A stretch of DNA of 64,000 bases from Charina bottae (GCA_023362775.1 JALMGJ010000003.1:74819355-74883354), one strand, 5' to 3'. Positions 45,590-57,165 are shown, numbered from the stretch's first letter. The notes: generated by a model not told the origin, from the letters alone. Program-made: numbers and translations.

Positions 45590-45865
45590 TAAAATCCTCA
45601 ACACAATGGCAGACTGAAGACAGCACTGCAAAAAGCGGAGCCGACGACTGCAGTGGAATGAGTCAACGAGGAGACCGGCTCTTCGATAACTCCTCTCTGG
45701 ACAAGGAGAGGACTTGATATCACCCACAAGTGCTCCAGACAGCTGCTCCTCCTGGGAAGACCACAAGACAGCAGTCTCCAATGGGTTTAGAGCTCTGGGA
45801 GACGAGGGAATAGCCATCTTGCTCAAACCGTGGCCGGTGCCTTTATAAGGACACTGGGTTTGCAT
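45590..45865 (-). other. GC-richer block with TATA-like box
   Basis: Clearly higher in GC than its flanks. On the minus strand a TATAAAG lies at 45845-45851, upstream of a 113-codon frame without known motifs. It may be the 5' region of the L1-derived sequence that lies further right, an LTR edge or a promoter relic. Nothing decides between them. Confidence 0.3.
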
Positions 45866-45889
45866 ACTTCCTTTTCTAATCACTTTCAG

Positions 45890-46890
45890 AAATTGCTTGT
45901 TAACTGCTTTTCAGCTATTAGGAACCTTTGGATCGACACGCTTTACAGCACCATGTGAGTTTCCTTCAATCCTTAGCAAAAGAAATGTTATCTACAAGTT
46001 TAATAACTTAAAAAAATGTAGAATAAACAACAAAAGAGTGATTAAAACATTGATTTTAGAAAGTTACAAATGGTCTAAGGGTCCAGATAAATTTAAAGTA
46101 AGATTTTGAAATTAATTATAAAGAATCCTTCCCATGGGAAAATGCTTTTGTTTTGAATTCTAGAGGAAACTAAATATTATAATTAAAGGAGAAGAACACT
46201 TAAACTCAATTTACAATTACAGAATGAAGCAAAATATTTTAACATTGGACATACTGATTTTATTTGAACAATGGACCCAGAAGTTAATTTTAAGAGTGTC
46301 TGCCTCTATAGATTTTTGTTGTTTTGTTGTTGTTCAGTCATTTAGTTGTGTCTGACTCTTCGTGACCTCATGGACCATAGCACGCCAGGCCTTCCTGTCC
46401 TCCACTGTCTCCCGGAGTTAAGGCCTCTATAGATAGACTGTGTTTAAAAGACGTTATGGAAGAGGAACAAGTTTTACCAGACAAGACTGAGACTGATCTG
46501 AAAGTACCAATAGAAGAGAATATCTGTAGCTCAGGGTTGAACTGTGGACAAAGAAAAAATGAAAAGAAATAAAATTCTAGGACATTATTTGAAGGGACTA
46601 AAGATCAAGATTGTTAGAAGTAAAAGGAAGGAATATAAAGTTTATTTGATCAAGGTTAAAATAGATACATTGTTATCTCTGGTAATGGACTTTTGCTGAC
46701 ATCAGGACTGAAATGATGAAGTTTTATAGATTTTTTTATAAATAAGAGATGGGATATGGGATGAAGAGATCATTTGTATTTTAAGAGAAGATGATAAGTT
46801 ACTAAAATTGTTTATACTTGTGATGAGGGTGAAGTTACTTCTTTATATATATATTTTTTCTTTACTATATTCTATTTTTTCTTTTTTTCT
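45890..46890 (+). mobile_element. Probable L1-derived non-autonomous sequence
   Basis: AT- and purine-rich text with GATAAGAGATGGGATATGGG-like wording and a C/T-rich stretch near 46845-46890. It resembles in style the interior and 3' end of the element at 36661-38925. No enzyme frame. It is interrupted by the small BovB insertion at 46314. Confidence 0.4.
46314..46422 (-). mobile_element. 109-bp BovB 3' end with target duplication
   Basis: (CAA)n tail and the last bases of BovB ORF2 (complement of TCATTTAGTTGTGTCTGACT and onward). The exact 12-bp repeat GCCTCTATAGAT flanks it (46302-46313 and 46423-46434). It is an extreme 5' truncation. Confidence 0.92.
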
Positions 46891-47000
46891 ATTTCTCTTT
46901 CTGACTGATATGGATGAAGATATTTGGTAACTTGGTCCAAAGTTATTTAAGACTTTAAAGGTTAAAAACAGCATTTGAATTGGGCTAGATACATGATTGA
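46890..47000 (-). mobile_element. Decayed L2 3' scrap
   Basis: On the minus strand a short reading gives VQFKCCF-PLKSLNNFGPSYQ, comparable with VQFKVLVVTFKALHGMGPGY of L2. Too short to be certain. Confidence 0.4.
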
Positions 47001-47229
47001 TTGACAGGTTGTACTTTAGTACAGCCCAGTAAATTTTCTGAACAGTGTACAAGCAGTGAAAATCTATGAAAAGTAATATAATACAAGAACAACGTAAAAA
47101 TATAAAACAGCATCATAAAAACTGATTAGAAAACAGCACAACAGATACAGCATAAAATCATACTCTTTAGCAAGCCTGCATAGCACAACATATCAAAAAT
47201 CTAAAACACCAACATGAAGGACAATAGAA

Positions 47230-47680
47230 AGGACTTTACCTTTCACTGTCAAGAATGTCATGGAGGTCCCAAACAAGCATCTCTGAGGAAGTTGTTCCAT
47301 AGAGGAAGTTTCTTTGGAAATCACCCACCTGACTTCCCTGGGCAAGGGCAGGGGCAGTGGAAAAGGGCCTCAGCTGAAGATCTTTAGGTCCTTCAGGTAA
47401 ACATTGAAGGAGACATTATTTTAGGGAGCCTAAACACCATTTTGGGCTTTATAGATTAATACAGGCACTTTAAATTGGCCCAGAGACATATTGGCGACCA
47501 CTGCAGATAACAAAGCCCTGCCATAATTTGTTTGAATCATCCTAATCCAGCAAACATTCCAGCTGTTCTTTTTGGACTAATGAAAGTTTCTGGACTTTTT
47601 AAAATGGCAGACCCACATAATACATTTCAATAATTCACATGGGGGATGACCAGAGGATGGATTATTATTACAAGGCCATA
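47230..47680 (-). mobile_element. Decayed L2 3' region
   Basis: The minus strand reads HPLVIPHVNYWNVL, comparable to HALVISHIDYCNALY, and further on CLY-SIKPKMVFRLPK at the expected distance. Several stops and shifts. An old L2 copy. Confidence 0.45.
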
Positions 47681-48353
47681 TTTATCCAGGTAGGACCATA
47701 GCTGGCATATCTGGCTAAACTGCTGGGCCCCCAGTGTGAAGGAATGCCTAACAGACCCTGGGAAGGCAGAGGTGGGAAGAGAATAATTACAAAAGAGACA
47801 CCTCAGTCCAGTGGAAGGGGGAACCATGAGAAGGAGAGTCAGAGTGATTCCATTTTAATTAGGCTAGGCATAAGTTGAGCAAGACAATTGATTTGGTAGG
47901 CTTTTGGGGTTCTGTTACATTACCCTACCAGCAATAAAGATCTTTCCAGAAATCCAAGTGGTGCTTGTTTCCTGAGCTGGCCAGCCTCACAGAGCTTGAC
48001 ATCCTGGAAAATGCATCTCTTTTAAGGGCAGTGATCTAGCTTAACACCAGCTGTATGCCCCATATCAGGGTTCATCTAGACTTGAATAAGGCTAAAATGT
48101 GAATACAGAATATGTATCTTTAAAATATATGCTCTGCCTTTCTGCCGCACTAGCACTGTGTCAGTTAAAATGACACAATCTAAATGAACAATAAATGAAC
48201 TATAAATAAGTAATATCTATGCAATACAGTAAAACATAGGCAAGAGTAGCAAATAAAACAGCTTAAATTCATGGATAAAAATCAGAATCTAATTCCAAGG
48301 AGGAACTTTGTCAGATTTAATATTTTCAATATCCAAACCTTCTTACAAAAGAA
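47681..48353. other. Unique DNA, nothing recognised
   Basis: No supported feature. Confidence 0.4.
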
Positions 48354-48361
48354 CTTGTGAT

Positions 48362-48525
48362 CAGGGCCGCAACTAGGGGGGGCAAGCGGGGCATGTGCCC
48401 CATGCGTCATGCTGGGGGAGGCGCCAAAATGACAAAATAGTATTTGTATACTGAATGTTTCCTGGGGGGGAGGGATGTGGAATCCATGTTTGCCCCAGGT
48501 GACACAGACCCTAGTTGCCCTTCTG
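48362..48525. mobile_element. hAT-type MITE, family H2, copy 1
   Basis: Ends CAGGGCCGCAACTAGG and the complement of CAGAAGGGCAACTAGG. The exact 8-bp duplication CTTGTGAT lies at 48354-48361 and 48526-48533. A second copy in opposite orientation is at 55610. Confidence 0.87.
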
Positions 48526-48871
48526 CTTGTGATATCACTGAAGTTGATAAATTCCTGGATCAAAATAGAAACCTGAGTAATTCATAAGCCTGTTTAAAGC
48601 AAGGATGATCATTCTATAGTTCTTATTTGGCTCACATTGTACCCTGAGCAAGAAAAAAGCTCCTAAAACACTCCCACTCCAACTTGATTACTTGATTGTT
48701 TCTGCATTCCCTCTCCCATTTTTTTATGTGGCAACGACAGTTATAGCAATGGTAGATTCCTGCTTTAACTCTTCTTCCTTGGCATACAAGTTATGTCAAA
48801 AGAACAGATCACAAAGAGACAGGAAGGAGCTATCTGCATTCTCCCACAAAAAACAATTAAGTCCACACATC

Positions 48872-48902
48872 TTAAAGTTGCCAAGGTTGAGAAACACTGG
48901 TC
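48872..48902. mobile_element. End fragment of the fold-back MITE family
   Basis: CTTAAAGTTGCCAAGGTTGA followed by GAAACACTG, the right end of the element at 31747-31881, without its other arm. Confidence 0.6.
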
Positions 48903-49259
48903 TAGACTGACGATTCAGAAAGAGAGTGATTCCAAGGTTATTCGGAGTGTCAGGTACAAAGCATAGTCACCCAGAGGGTGGTAATCCAGAATCCTCTCCA
49001 TACTTGCAGAATGTACGATTCCTGAGATGAAGGCAGCTCCTTTAAATACCAGGAGGAACAGGGACTCAGATAGGTAGAACAAAAAAGAGTAGCCCTGCAT
49101 TTTAATGGAGCAAATTTCCAGGCTGAAAAAGGTCCCCTTTACTCCAATTTGACCATCTAACTGCATGTTGGAATGGACTGCATATTAGTCAATGAATCCC
49201 TCTTGCAGTCAGGATAGTAAGTTATAGGTAGGATTTTTATTCTGTGAAGCTTATTTTAT
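48903..49259. other. Unique DNA, nothing recognised
   Basis: No supported coding region or repeat. Confidence 0.4.
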
Positions 49260-51700
49260 GCCATTAACTCATTAAAAGGAAGAAAGCAAACTGTAGATCT
49301 TTTAAAGAGGGATGAAATAGTAGTGATGAGGAATTTTAATTACTCCAATATCTACTGAAAGACAAACTCTCCCAAGGATATTCCTTTTAGGATATTCCTG
49401 ACTTACCTTGCTGCTAACATTTTACGGGGTGGAGGAAGACGCATGAACTTCAGTTATCCTTGACTTGACACCAATCAATAGGGATGAAATAGCTGCAGAA
49501 GTAGAAGTAGCAGGAACATCAGGGTAAGAGTGATCATGTCATACTGGAGCTCTTGATTTTAAGGAAAACTGAAGGTAAGTAAATTGAATATGTACGTTGT
49601 TTGGATTTCAAGACAGCAGATTTTAATAAATGCAGGAAAATGATAGAGAGGATTCCATGACAGTAGAAGCTAATGGGAAAAGTTAAAGGAAAGTGGGAGT
49701 TTCTAAACAAAGGAACTATTATGAGTGAAGATTTCATGGGCAAATAATTTCATCAACAAAATAGTAAAGAGACCAGAAGAAGCCAATGGGGCTGCACAAA
49801 AGGCTTAATGAAAAACTGAAGACAAAAAGGACACATGTAGCAGGTGAAAAAAGAGACAGAAAGACTAAGGTTCAAAATGAGCTGAGGTTGGCAAAGGATG
49901 CAAAAATAAACAGATTTCTTCAAAATGAATGGAAGAAAAAACAATAGATGTACCAGCTGCTCAATGAAAACTGCAAAATATTAACTGGTAACAAAGAAAA
50001 GGTGAAACAAGCACCTTTGTCACAGCGGGTAGCAGCACCAAGCCCACCATCCCTCATGTTGAAAAACTTAAGCAAGTTGAACCTAGTTAATATTTGGCTG
50101 GGAGCTCACAAAGAAATCCCAAGGCTGTAGATTGATCTGGGAAGTCAAAAACTCACAGGAGAAAGTAGTGGCTATGTTTTTTTCATACTGTTGCTTGGAA
50201 AATAGTTGGAGATGTACATGTAGTAACCCAAGGTTGGGTTCAACATGAACAACTTTTACCTGATTTGATCTGGTTCAGTCTTTTCTATGTTCCACCAGAC
50301 AACTATGAAGAACAAGATGAAGGAACAGGTTTTAAGCTTGAGATTTATAAAAACATGATCAGGGCATATCTGTTTAAATTTAAATCTCCAGGTCCAGACA
50401 AATTCTATCCAAACCTACTGAGGAACTTGCTTATTATTCAAAAATCCAAAATAACAGGTCAGGTGGCCAGATAACTGGAATAAGACTAATGTCATCTTCA
50501 AAGATGGGAAAAAAGAGGATTCAGGGAACTACACTTGAATCAGTCTGATGTTAGTACCTGGAAAAATTGTAGAGCAGATCATAAAGAAGTCAATCTCTAA
50601 GCACCTTGAAAACAATATGTTAACTACCAGAAACTTTTGTGGATTTGTCAAGATGTAATCTTGTTGGGCTAATTTATCTCATGTTTTGATCTACTACTTC
50701 CACAATAGATTGTGGGAATACAGTACATAAACCTTGATTTTAGCAAACAGCTTGAAAAAAAAAACCATAATGATTTTGATGGGCAAGTTAATCAAGTATG
50801 GATTGAATGGCATAATAATTAAGTGGATACATTGCTTTCTTGAAAGTCATATTCAAAGAGGTGATTATTCTTATCAAACTGCAGTGAAGTATTAAGTAAA
50901 GTACCATGAGGTTCAGTTCTGTACTCTAATACTTTTCAATAGTTTTATTAATGACTTGGATGAAAAGGTGGAGGGAATGCTTATCAAAGTTACTACTAAC
51001 ACAATAGCTAATACTCTAAAAGACAAAAATAAAATTCAACATCATCTTGATTGCTTAGAAAAATGAGCTGAAATTAACTATAAAATTTAACAAATTAACA
51101 AATGCATAGTTATGCACTTAGGAAACATAAATCTAATGAACACATATAGAATGACGATACTTGGCAATAGTATTTGTGAAAAAAATCTTCAATATAGGTC
51201 AGCAGTTTTTAGTCTGTATCAAAGTGGTTTCTAAATTACAGAAAGTAATTATTCCACTTTATTCTGACTCTGGTCAGACAAACTTCAGTAGAGTCAAAAA
51301 GGGCAATAATAGAACTAGAAACTAAATTATAGAAAGAAAGATGGAAGAAACTGGGAATGTTGAGCCTTAGGAATAGAAGATTAAGAAGGAACATGATAGT
51401 GACAGGTTTTCACAGAGATAAGCATAGGAGAAACTATATCTTTATTGCATTTCAGGTGTGGTGGTTTAGAACTTACTGTGAATTTATTTTAGAATTTATT
51501 TATACCTTTTGTGTTCTCTTGCCGAGCAGCTCTCTCAGAAAAGGAGAATTGGATCTCCTTTAATCTCCAGACCAGCACTTTAGAGTATTCCTTGGAGATG
51601 TATGTTTATTTACATTCTCTGCATTCTTGCTTTCCCATTCAGATACATCACTCATGTTAACCTGGAATCTTCCAATCACGAACTGAGTCCTAAGAAATAG
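49260..51700 (+). mobile_element. Decayed CR1 LINE, ORF2 region
   Basis: Read across frequent stops and shifts, the plus strand follows CR1 ORF2: QNELRLAKDAKINRFLQ (49880-49925), KSPGPDKFYPNLLRN (50383-50428), then at 50935-51180 LILFNSFINDLDEKVEGMLI, HHLDCLEKWAE and MHLGN. NMLSLRNRRLRRNMI at 51355-51400 is the usual CR1 3' wording. It is far older than the BovB and L2 copies here. Confidence 0.75.
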
Positions 51701-51779
51701 CACTGTTCAAATACCCAAAATAATGTCATACAGGGGGGAAAAATTCAAGACCTGTTCTTTGTTACCTGTCCTTGTATAT

Positions 51780-51846
51780 AGGAAGGAAGGAAGGAAGGAA
51801 GGAAGGAAGGAAGGAAGGAAGGAAGGAAGGAAGGAAGGAAGGAAGG

Positions 51847-51894
<48 letters not shown>

Positions 51895-51901
51895 TTTTTT
51901 T

Positions 51902-51940
<39 letters not shown>

Positions 51941-51975
51941 TTAATTAGTCAAATTTATCACCGCCCATCTCTACC
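51780..51975. repeat. (GGAA)n, (GATA)n and L2 3' tail (minus)
   Basis: (GGAA)n at 51780-51846, (GATA)n at 51848-51893, then (TTTA)n at 51900-51942 followed by ATCACCGCCCATCTCT, the beginning of an L2 3' hairpin on the minus strand. These sit inside the CR1 copy. Confidence 0.85.
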
Positions 51976-52210
51976 GTAGATATTAATGGAATTACGCTAT
52001 AGGAAGGTAGAGTTCAATGTTAGGGGGGAAACTGAGTAAGGCAATTTGACCAAGGAATCAATTACCCAGAACAGGGGGTAGGCTCTTCTTCACTGGCTAT
52101 ATTGAAACAGAGGTGGAAGAGCTTGTTGTTGGGGATGATTTAATGTGGATTTTTATACTGAATAGGAGGTTGGATTTAATAGCCTAAGTGGCCTCTTCCA
52201 ACTCTATGCT
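51976..52210 (+). mobile_element. CR1 3' end, first copy
   Basis: The text includes AATCAATTACCCAGAACAGG, GAGGTTGGATTTAATAGCC and CTCTTCCAACTCTATG, the CR1 3' terminal consensus. It continues the CR1 body interrupted at about 51700. Confidence 0.8.
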
Positions 52211-52528
52211 CCTGTACATTCTTTTCTCCTTTTTTAACACTGGCCAGAAGCAACTTGTCACATGAAAACCAACTCCCATATGCAGCAATTTCAGTTTGGC
52301 CTCTGAGTGGTAGCCATGAAATGTATATACTTAGATCCCTGTGAATACTTATGTAGCCAAAAGGACACAAAAGAGACGTGTCTGCATTCTTGTCTACATC
52401 ATGTTTTCCCATCAAATAGCAATTATTCAGATATTTCTGAATACAATTTTCATTTTTAAAATGGGGGGAACCGTTTTAAAAATGGACCACATTTTCCATG
52501 AATTATTTCACTCCTAATGCAGAGCTGA

Positions 52529-52579
<51 letters not shown>

Positions 52580-52582
52580 TTT

Positions 52583-52629
<47 letters not shown>

Positions 52630-52660
52630 TTAGTCAAATTTATCACCGCCCATCTCTACC

Positions 52661-52895
52661 GTAGATATTAATGGAATTACGCTATAGGAAGGTAGAGTTC
52701 AATGTTAGGGGGGAAACTGAGTAAGGCAATTTGACCAAGGAATCAATTACCCAGAACAGGGGGTAGGCTCTTCTTCACTGGCTATATTGAAACAGAGGTG
52801 GAAGAGCTTGTTGTTGGGGATGATTTAATGTGGATTTTTATACTGAATAGGAGGTTGGATTTAATAGCCTAAGTGGCCTCTTCCAACTCTATGCT
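52661..52895 (+). mobile_element. CR1 3' end, second copy
   Basis: Exact repeat of 51976-52210 through the 685-bp tandem duplication, and not an independent insertion. Confidence 0.85.
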
Positions 52896-53215
52896 CCTGT
52901 ACATTCTTTTCTCCTTTTTTAACACTGGCCAGAAGCAACTTGTCACATGAAAACCAACTCCCATATGCAGCAATTTCAGTTTGGCCTCTGAGTGGTAGCC
53001 ATGAAATGTATATACTTAGATCCCTGTGAATACTTATGTAGCCAAAAGGACACAAAAGAGACGTGTCTGCATTCTTGTCTACATCATGTTTTCCCATCAA
53101 ATAGCAATTATTCAGATATTTCTGAATACAATTTTCATTTTTAAAATGGGGGGAACCGTTTTAAAAATGGACCACATTTTCCATGAATTATTTCACTCCT
53201 AATGCAGAGCTGAAT

Positions 53216-54657
53216 GTAAACTGATCAAGTATTCTCATTGACAACCTTCTCAAGTCTGGTGCTTTCCTGGTGTGCCAGAATTCCAGTTGTACTGGCCACA
53301 CTAAGTGGGAATTCTGGTAGTGGTAGTCCCATGACATTTGGGAGGTGCCAAAGTAGGTTGATTTCTTATCTCATTTTGTTACCTTGAGACAAAGGGAAAG
53401 CACCGGTTACAGATTAGCCACTGTAAGGACCAATTCAATTGGGAATTGTTTAAGGGTCAGAGAATTCCAGCATTTTCTTCTCCTTTTTTTTGTGGGGAGG
53501 GTTGCAAAGTTGAGGAGGGGAATTGAGCTGGCTGTGTTCTGACAGTTTGGCTGAGGTCTCTGGCTCAGTACTTCAGGTACAAATGATACATTCCCTACAA
53601 CCACAACTTTAGACAAACTCAGTCATGCAGTGGATGCAGGAGGAACATGTGAGTTGCTTCAAAACCTCTCTGCTAACATACTGTCTATGTTAGCAAGGCT
53701 TTATTCAAGTCTAATGAGCTTTTCCTACAGATTTTTAACAAACAATCCTTTAAAATATCATAACTGTTTATGTTCACAATATCTCTTAACGTATGGAAAC
53801 TTCCGACACATTTTTTCCTAATGTATGTAACAGTTAAAGTAAATAGGACAAGAACCTCTTTTTTAATGCAAATAACCCAGCATTTGTTCTTTGACACATA
53901 AATTTCCCTGATGCAAGCTTATTAAATGCAAATGGTCCTGATGTAAGCTCGCTTTTTAAATGTAATTACTGGGGCTATGCAAAGATCACATAACCCCTTT
54001 CATGACTGGATCTTCAGCTAAGAAAGTAGCACAATCTATCTGGCATTTGTTGTGGGGATAGCTAACCCAGACTCAGTCTAGATTCATAAGTGTAAATCAG
54101 GAAGCCTGCAGTGCTCCCATTATCTAGCAAGGGAATAATATAACTAACTAGCTATTAACTTTTTTAAAAATCCAGGGGTGTTTGAAGATTTCACTAAAAG
54201 AAACATGCCAAATTTCATAGCAATGGGTGCAGGGGTTTTCTATCTACATTATTTTAAATTTGGGGGGGTGTTTGTTTGTTTGTGTGTCAACACCTTTTTT
54301 TGTTGTTGTTTTGAGACCGAATGTAATGAAATTTGCAGTGGAAATGGATCCTGGAGTGAGGAATATCTACATCAAATTACAGATAGATACCTTGAGGGAG
54401 TAATGTGCAAAGGCAAAGGATAATGGTAAAGAATAATGATGCTCCTTCGTTAATGGATTGGAGATGACTATCATTGGTGGGGAGAAATATAAAATTAATT
54501 GTCTTATTTTTTCCATAAAAGACAATGGAGTCCTTAAACCAGTCAGGTAAACAGCAGCCATTAAAGATGAGTGATGGGGAAACTGAGGATTCTCTCCCAA
54601 GTTAAACTAAGAATTAACAAAGTAATAGTCTCATGTTCTCTTCCTTATTATCATCAT
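53216..54657. other. Unique DNA, nothing recognised
   Basis: No gene. Short T-rich and TTTG runs near 54265-54310. Confidence 0.4.
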
Positions 54658-54704
54658 TTTGGAGTCCTTGGTGCTCTCTGAGCTTGGTTGTTTGCTTGCA
54701 GACA

Positions 54705-54734
54705 TTTCATTACCCAACTAGGTAACATCATCAG
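54705..54734 (-). ncRNA. Hammerhead ribozyme-like core in the left Penelope arm
   Basis: Minus strand: CTGATGA (54734-54728), stem II TTACC/GGTAA with its loop (54727-54709), then GAAA (54708-54705). These are the invariant parts of a hammerhead. Penelope-like elements are known to carry hammerhead motifs. I could not fit stem III and the cleavage site with confidence. The right arm (55523-55552) has CAGATGA in place of CTGATGA and would be inactive. Confidence 0.4.
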
Positions 54735-54960
54735 TGCTCGTGAGTTTGGGGTTTGATCCCTGTTTATATACAGTAGCTTGCCCTGCCAGTGTTGGTGGGG
54801 GTGTGGTTTTCTCCTTGGTAGTTCCTTGATTAGGGTATTGTTTTCTGCTTGATTGTTTGTCTGGTGTTAATCCCTGCTTATCTGGGTGTTGGCTGCTGGG
54901 GAGGATGTGTTCTGGTCTTTTTGTTTCCTTCTTAGCTTTTTTATTGTCTCTTTATGTTAA

Positions 54961-55125
54961 GTCATCTACAACATACAGTGTAAGTACTGTAACAATCACT
55001 ATGTAGGACAGGCAGGCAGAAGACCAGCAGAGTGCATCCATGAACTCCAACTAGCAGTCAGAAGACATGATGAAAACTCCTTAATCTTACAACACATGAA
55101 CAGACTCAACCATAGTTTCAAGTAG
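54961..55125 (+). pseudogene. GIY-YIG endonuclease fragment of a Penelope-like element
   Basis: 54 codons reading VIYNIQCKYCNNHYVGQAGR and on to HDENSLILQHMNRLNHSF before TAG. VIY...HYVGQ is the GIY-YIG signature, and the paired cysteines and the later histidine/arginine pattern fit the Penelope subtype. Further in-frame wording continues after the stop around 55200-55300, so it is a broken gene. Confidence 0.65.
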
Positions 55126-55609
55126 GAAACTGTGAGCATCCTAGACCAGGAGGAGGAGGAGGAGGGGGGGGGGAGGAGGGGGAGGGGGGAGGAGGAGGAA
55201 TAATTTATTGGGTCAATGACATGAGGGAATTCCTGGAAGCTTGGCATTCAGACAAATCAGCCATTAATAGACACATAGATAAACCACATTAACACACCAT
55301 TCAAAAGAGGCAATAAAAAAGCTAAGAAGGAAACAAAAAGACCAGAACACATCCTCTCCAGCAGCCAACACCCAGATAAGCAGGGTTTAACACCAGACAA
55401 AGAATCAAGCAGAAAACAATACCATAATCAAGGAACTACCAAGGAGAAAACCACACCCACTCCAATACTGGCATGGCAAGCTACTGTATATAAACAGGGA
55501 GCAAAGCCCACACTCACTAGCACAGATGATGTTATGTAGGCAGGTAATGAAACGTCTGCAAGCAAACAACCAAACTCAGCACCAAGGGCTTCACAGTTCA
55601 ACCCTGAAC

Positions 55610-55775
55610 CAGGGATGGAACTAGGGTCTGTGTCACCCGGGGCAAACATGGATTCCACACACACCCATGGGTTATTTTGTCATTTTGGTGCCCCCCAGGC
55701 ATCATTTTGGTGCTCCCCCCAGCACGGCGCCCAGAGCACATGCCCCGCTTGCCCCCGCCCCCAGTTGCAGCCCTG
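55610..55775. mobile_element. hAT-type MITE, family H2, copy 2
   Basis: Opposite orientation to copy 1 at 48362. Exact 8-bp duplication CCCTGAAC (55602-55609 and 55776-55783). Starts CAGGGATGGAACTAGGG and ends CAGTTGCAGCCCTG. Confidence 0.87.
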
Positions 55776-55783
55776 CCCTGAAC

Positions 55784-56221
55784 TACATATATTCTCTTCT
55801 CTTGGTATCATCATTTTCATCAAGACACTGAAGCAAAAGAAGATAGCTTGATTGCAAGGGTCATTATGATTTCTGGGCAGGCCTGTCAGCCATGGAATCC
55901 AATTCCTATCCTTCCTCTCTCCGCTTAATCAAACCATTTTAGAATTCCTAGGTAGTACCAAAAGGTAGTACTTTAAAAACACCTTTTGGACACCATACCA
56001 GTTTCCACCCAGTGTGCTGAGCTTTTCAACAATGCATCACATTTGAAGAGCTTGAAAAAGAAACTGGGCAAGTTAGACATTTCCATCTCACTCAAATTGC
56101 TTCACTCCTATTCTAGAGTTTGTCTGTGCTGGGTTCATACTAAGCTGGAGCATAGTGGAGTAGCTACCACTGAAAAATATATTTCAGTAATATATCTTTT
56201 ATACACACTTTTTTTAGTAAG
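55784..56221. other. Unique DNA, nothing recognised
   Basis: No supported feature. Confidence 0.4.
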
Positions 56222-56330
56222 AGGAAGATGCTCACAGGGTTGTTGTGGGGAAAATAGGAGGAGGAAGGAGTACTAGGTATGTTTGCCGCCTTTAGTTATT
56301 TATAAAAATAATAAAGGGATAAAAAAGTGA
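56222..56330 (+). mobile_element. Sauria-type SINE, 3' part
   Basis: CAGGGTTGTTGTGGGGAAAA through GGAGGAAGGAGTACTAGGTA to ATAAAAATAATAAAGGG is the usual 3' half of squamate tRNA-derived SINEs. The 5' head is absent. Confidence 0.75.
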
Positions 56331-57001
56331 AATGAAATGAAAGTGAAATGAATACTACTAACTATTTAAGTCAGCATTCAACCCACAGTGAAATCCAGAG
56401 GGAGTGCAATATCCAGATTCAATTCCATTGGAATTAGTAGCATAATTATTTTGCATCTCAACTAATCCTTGTAAACTGTGATGCCTCTACTTCCTTTTTC
56501 CCTCGGTAGTCCATATTAAACAGGAAAAGAAAATTTAAAACACTGGATACAGCACTATGGGTGAATGCACTTTATTTACTCATGAGAAGTTAAGAACAGA
56601 GTTTATCTCTTCTTTTTCTTACTTAAAATTGTACAGAGTCCAAAGGTGATTTATATACTTTTCTTGGACAAACAGTTGTAATTGATTCACCATCACAAAC
56701 AGAGCAAGCCAAGCAGAAAACAAAAGGAGTGAGTCAATGAGTACATTTCAGAGGGGTCAAGGAATCCATTTATGCCAACTTCGAAAATCCTTCTTTGAAT
56801 AGAGGTGGGGGCCTCAGGCACAATCTTTCCCCTATTTTCCTTCCTGCTTTGTCTTCTGTGCCTAGGAAGATTAAGACCATTTCGCAATCTCAACAACAGC
56901 AAGGTAATCTTAACGATCCTCCTTTGGATGATAAAGGGACTTAGAAATTAACATCTCAAATAACCATGACCTAGCCCCAGGTGCAAGGTCACACAGCCAC
57001 C
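56331..57001. other. Unique DNA, nothing recognised
   Basis: No supported feature. Confidence 0.35.
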
Positions 57002-57165
57002 CTAGAAACATATTTAAGGATTCCCTTACTAACTTTGCTCGGACTGAAGAAGCTCCTTGGATAAGGAGCGGAACGTTTCCACTGAGAAAATAGAAATCCA
57101 GTTGACATGATTCAAGCTACAGACAATTCCACCTGGATGACTGAGAACCTTCATCGACATTTCAG
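57002..57165 (+). mobile_element. Dispersed repeat with hammerhead-like core, copy 2
   Basis: Near-identical reverse-complement partner of 41686-41845. It has CTGAAGA (57044-57050), a stem GCTCCTT/AAGGAGC (57052-57069) and GGAA where GAAA is needed. The two copies carry different changes at the same tetranucleotide, which suggests an ancestral GAAA and independent decay. Confidence 0.5.

Larger units (their letters stand above)
51850..53215 (+). repeat. Tandem duplication, two units of 685 bp
   Basis: The text from the (GATA)n tract through the CR1 3' end to GCAGAGCTGAAT is present twice, at an exact 685-bp offset (for example 51961 and 52646). Outside the microsatellite tracts I saw no difference over more than 550 bp. 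The junction is a second (GATA)n run at 52527-52578. Confidence 0.93.
54658..55592 (+). mobile_element. Penelope-like retroelement fragment with inverted arms
   Basis: Two arms of about 290 bp, left 54658-54955 (inverted) and right 55304-55592, are reverse complements with about 90% identity by eye. Between them lies a GIY-YIG-type coding piece (54961) and a decayed continuation. Penelope-like elements combine RT with a GIY-YIG endonuclease and often show partial, inverted terminal repeats. The RT itself is not in the window, so this is a 5'-truncated copy. A (GGA)n run at 55147-55200 lies in the coding part. Confidence 0.7.

Noticed and set aside
45542..45883. 113-codon minus-strand frame behind a TATA-like box considered as a gene
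   Set aside because: No protein family motif, weak start context and an ending in low-complexity Tyr/Asp text; retained only as an unexplained GC-rich block.
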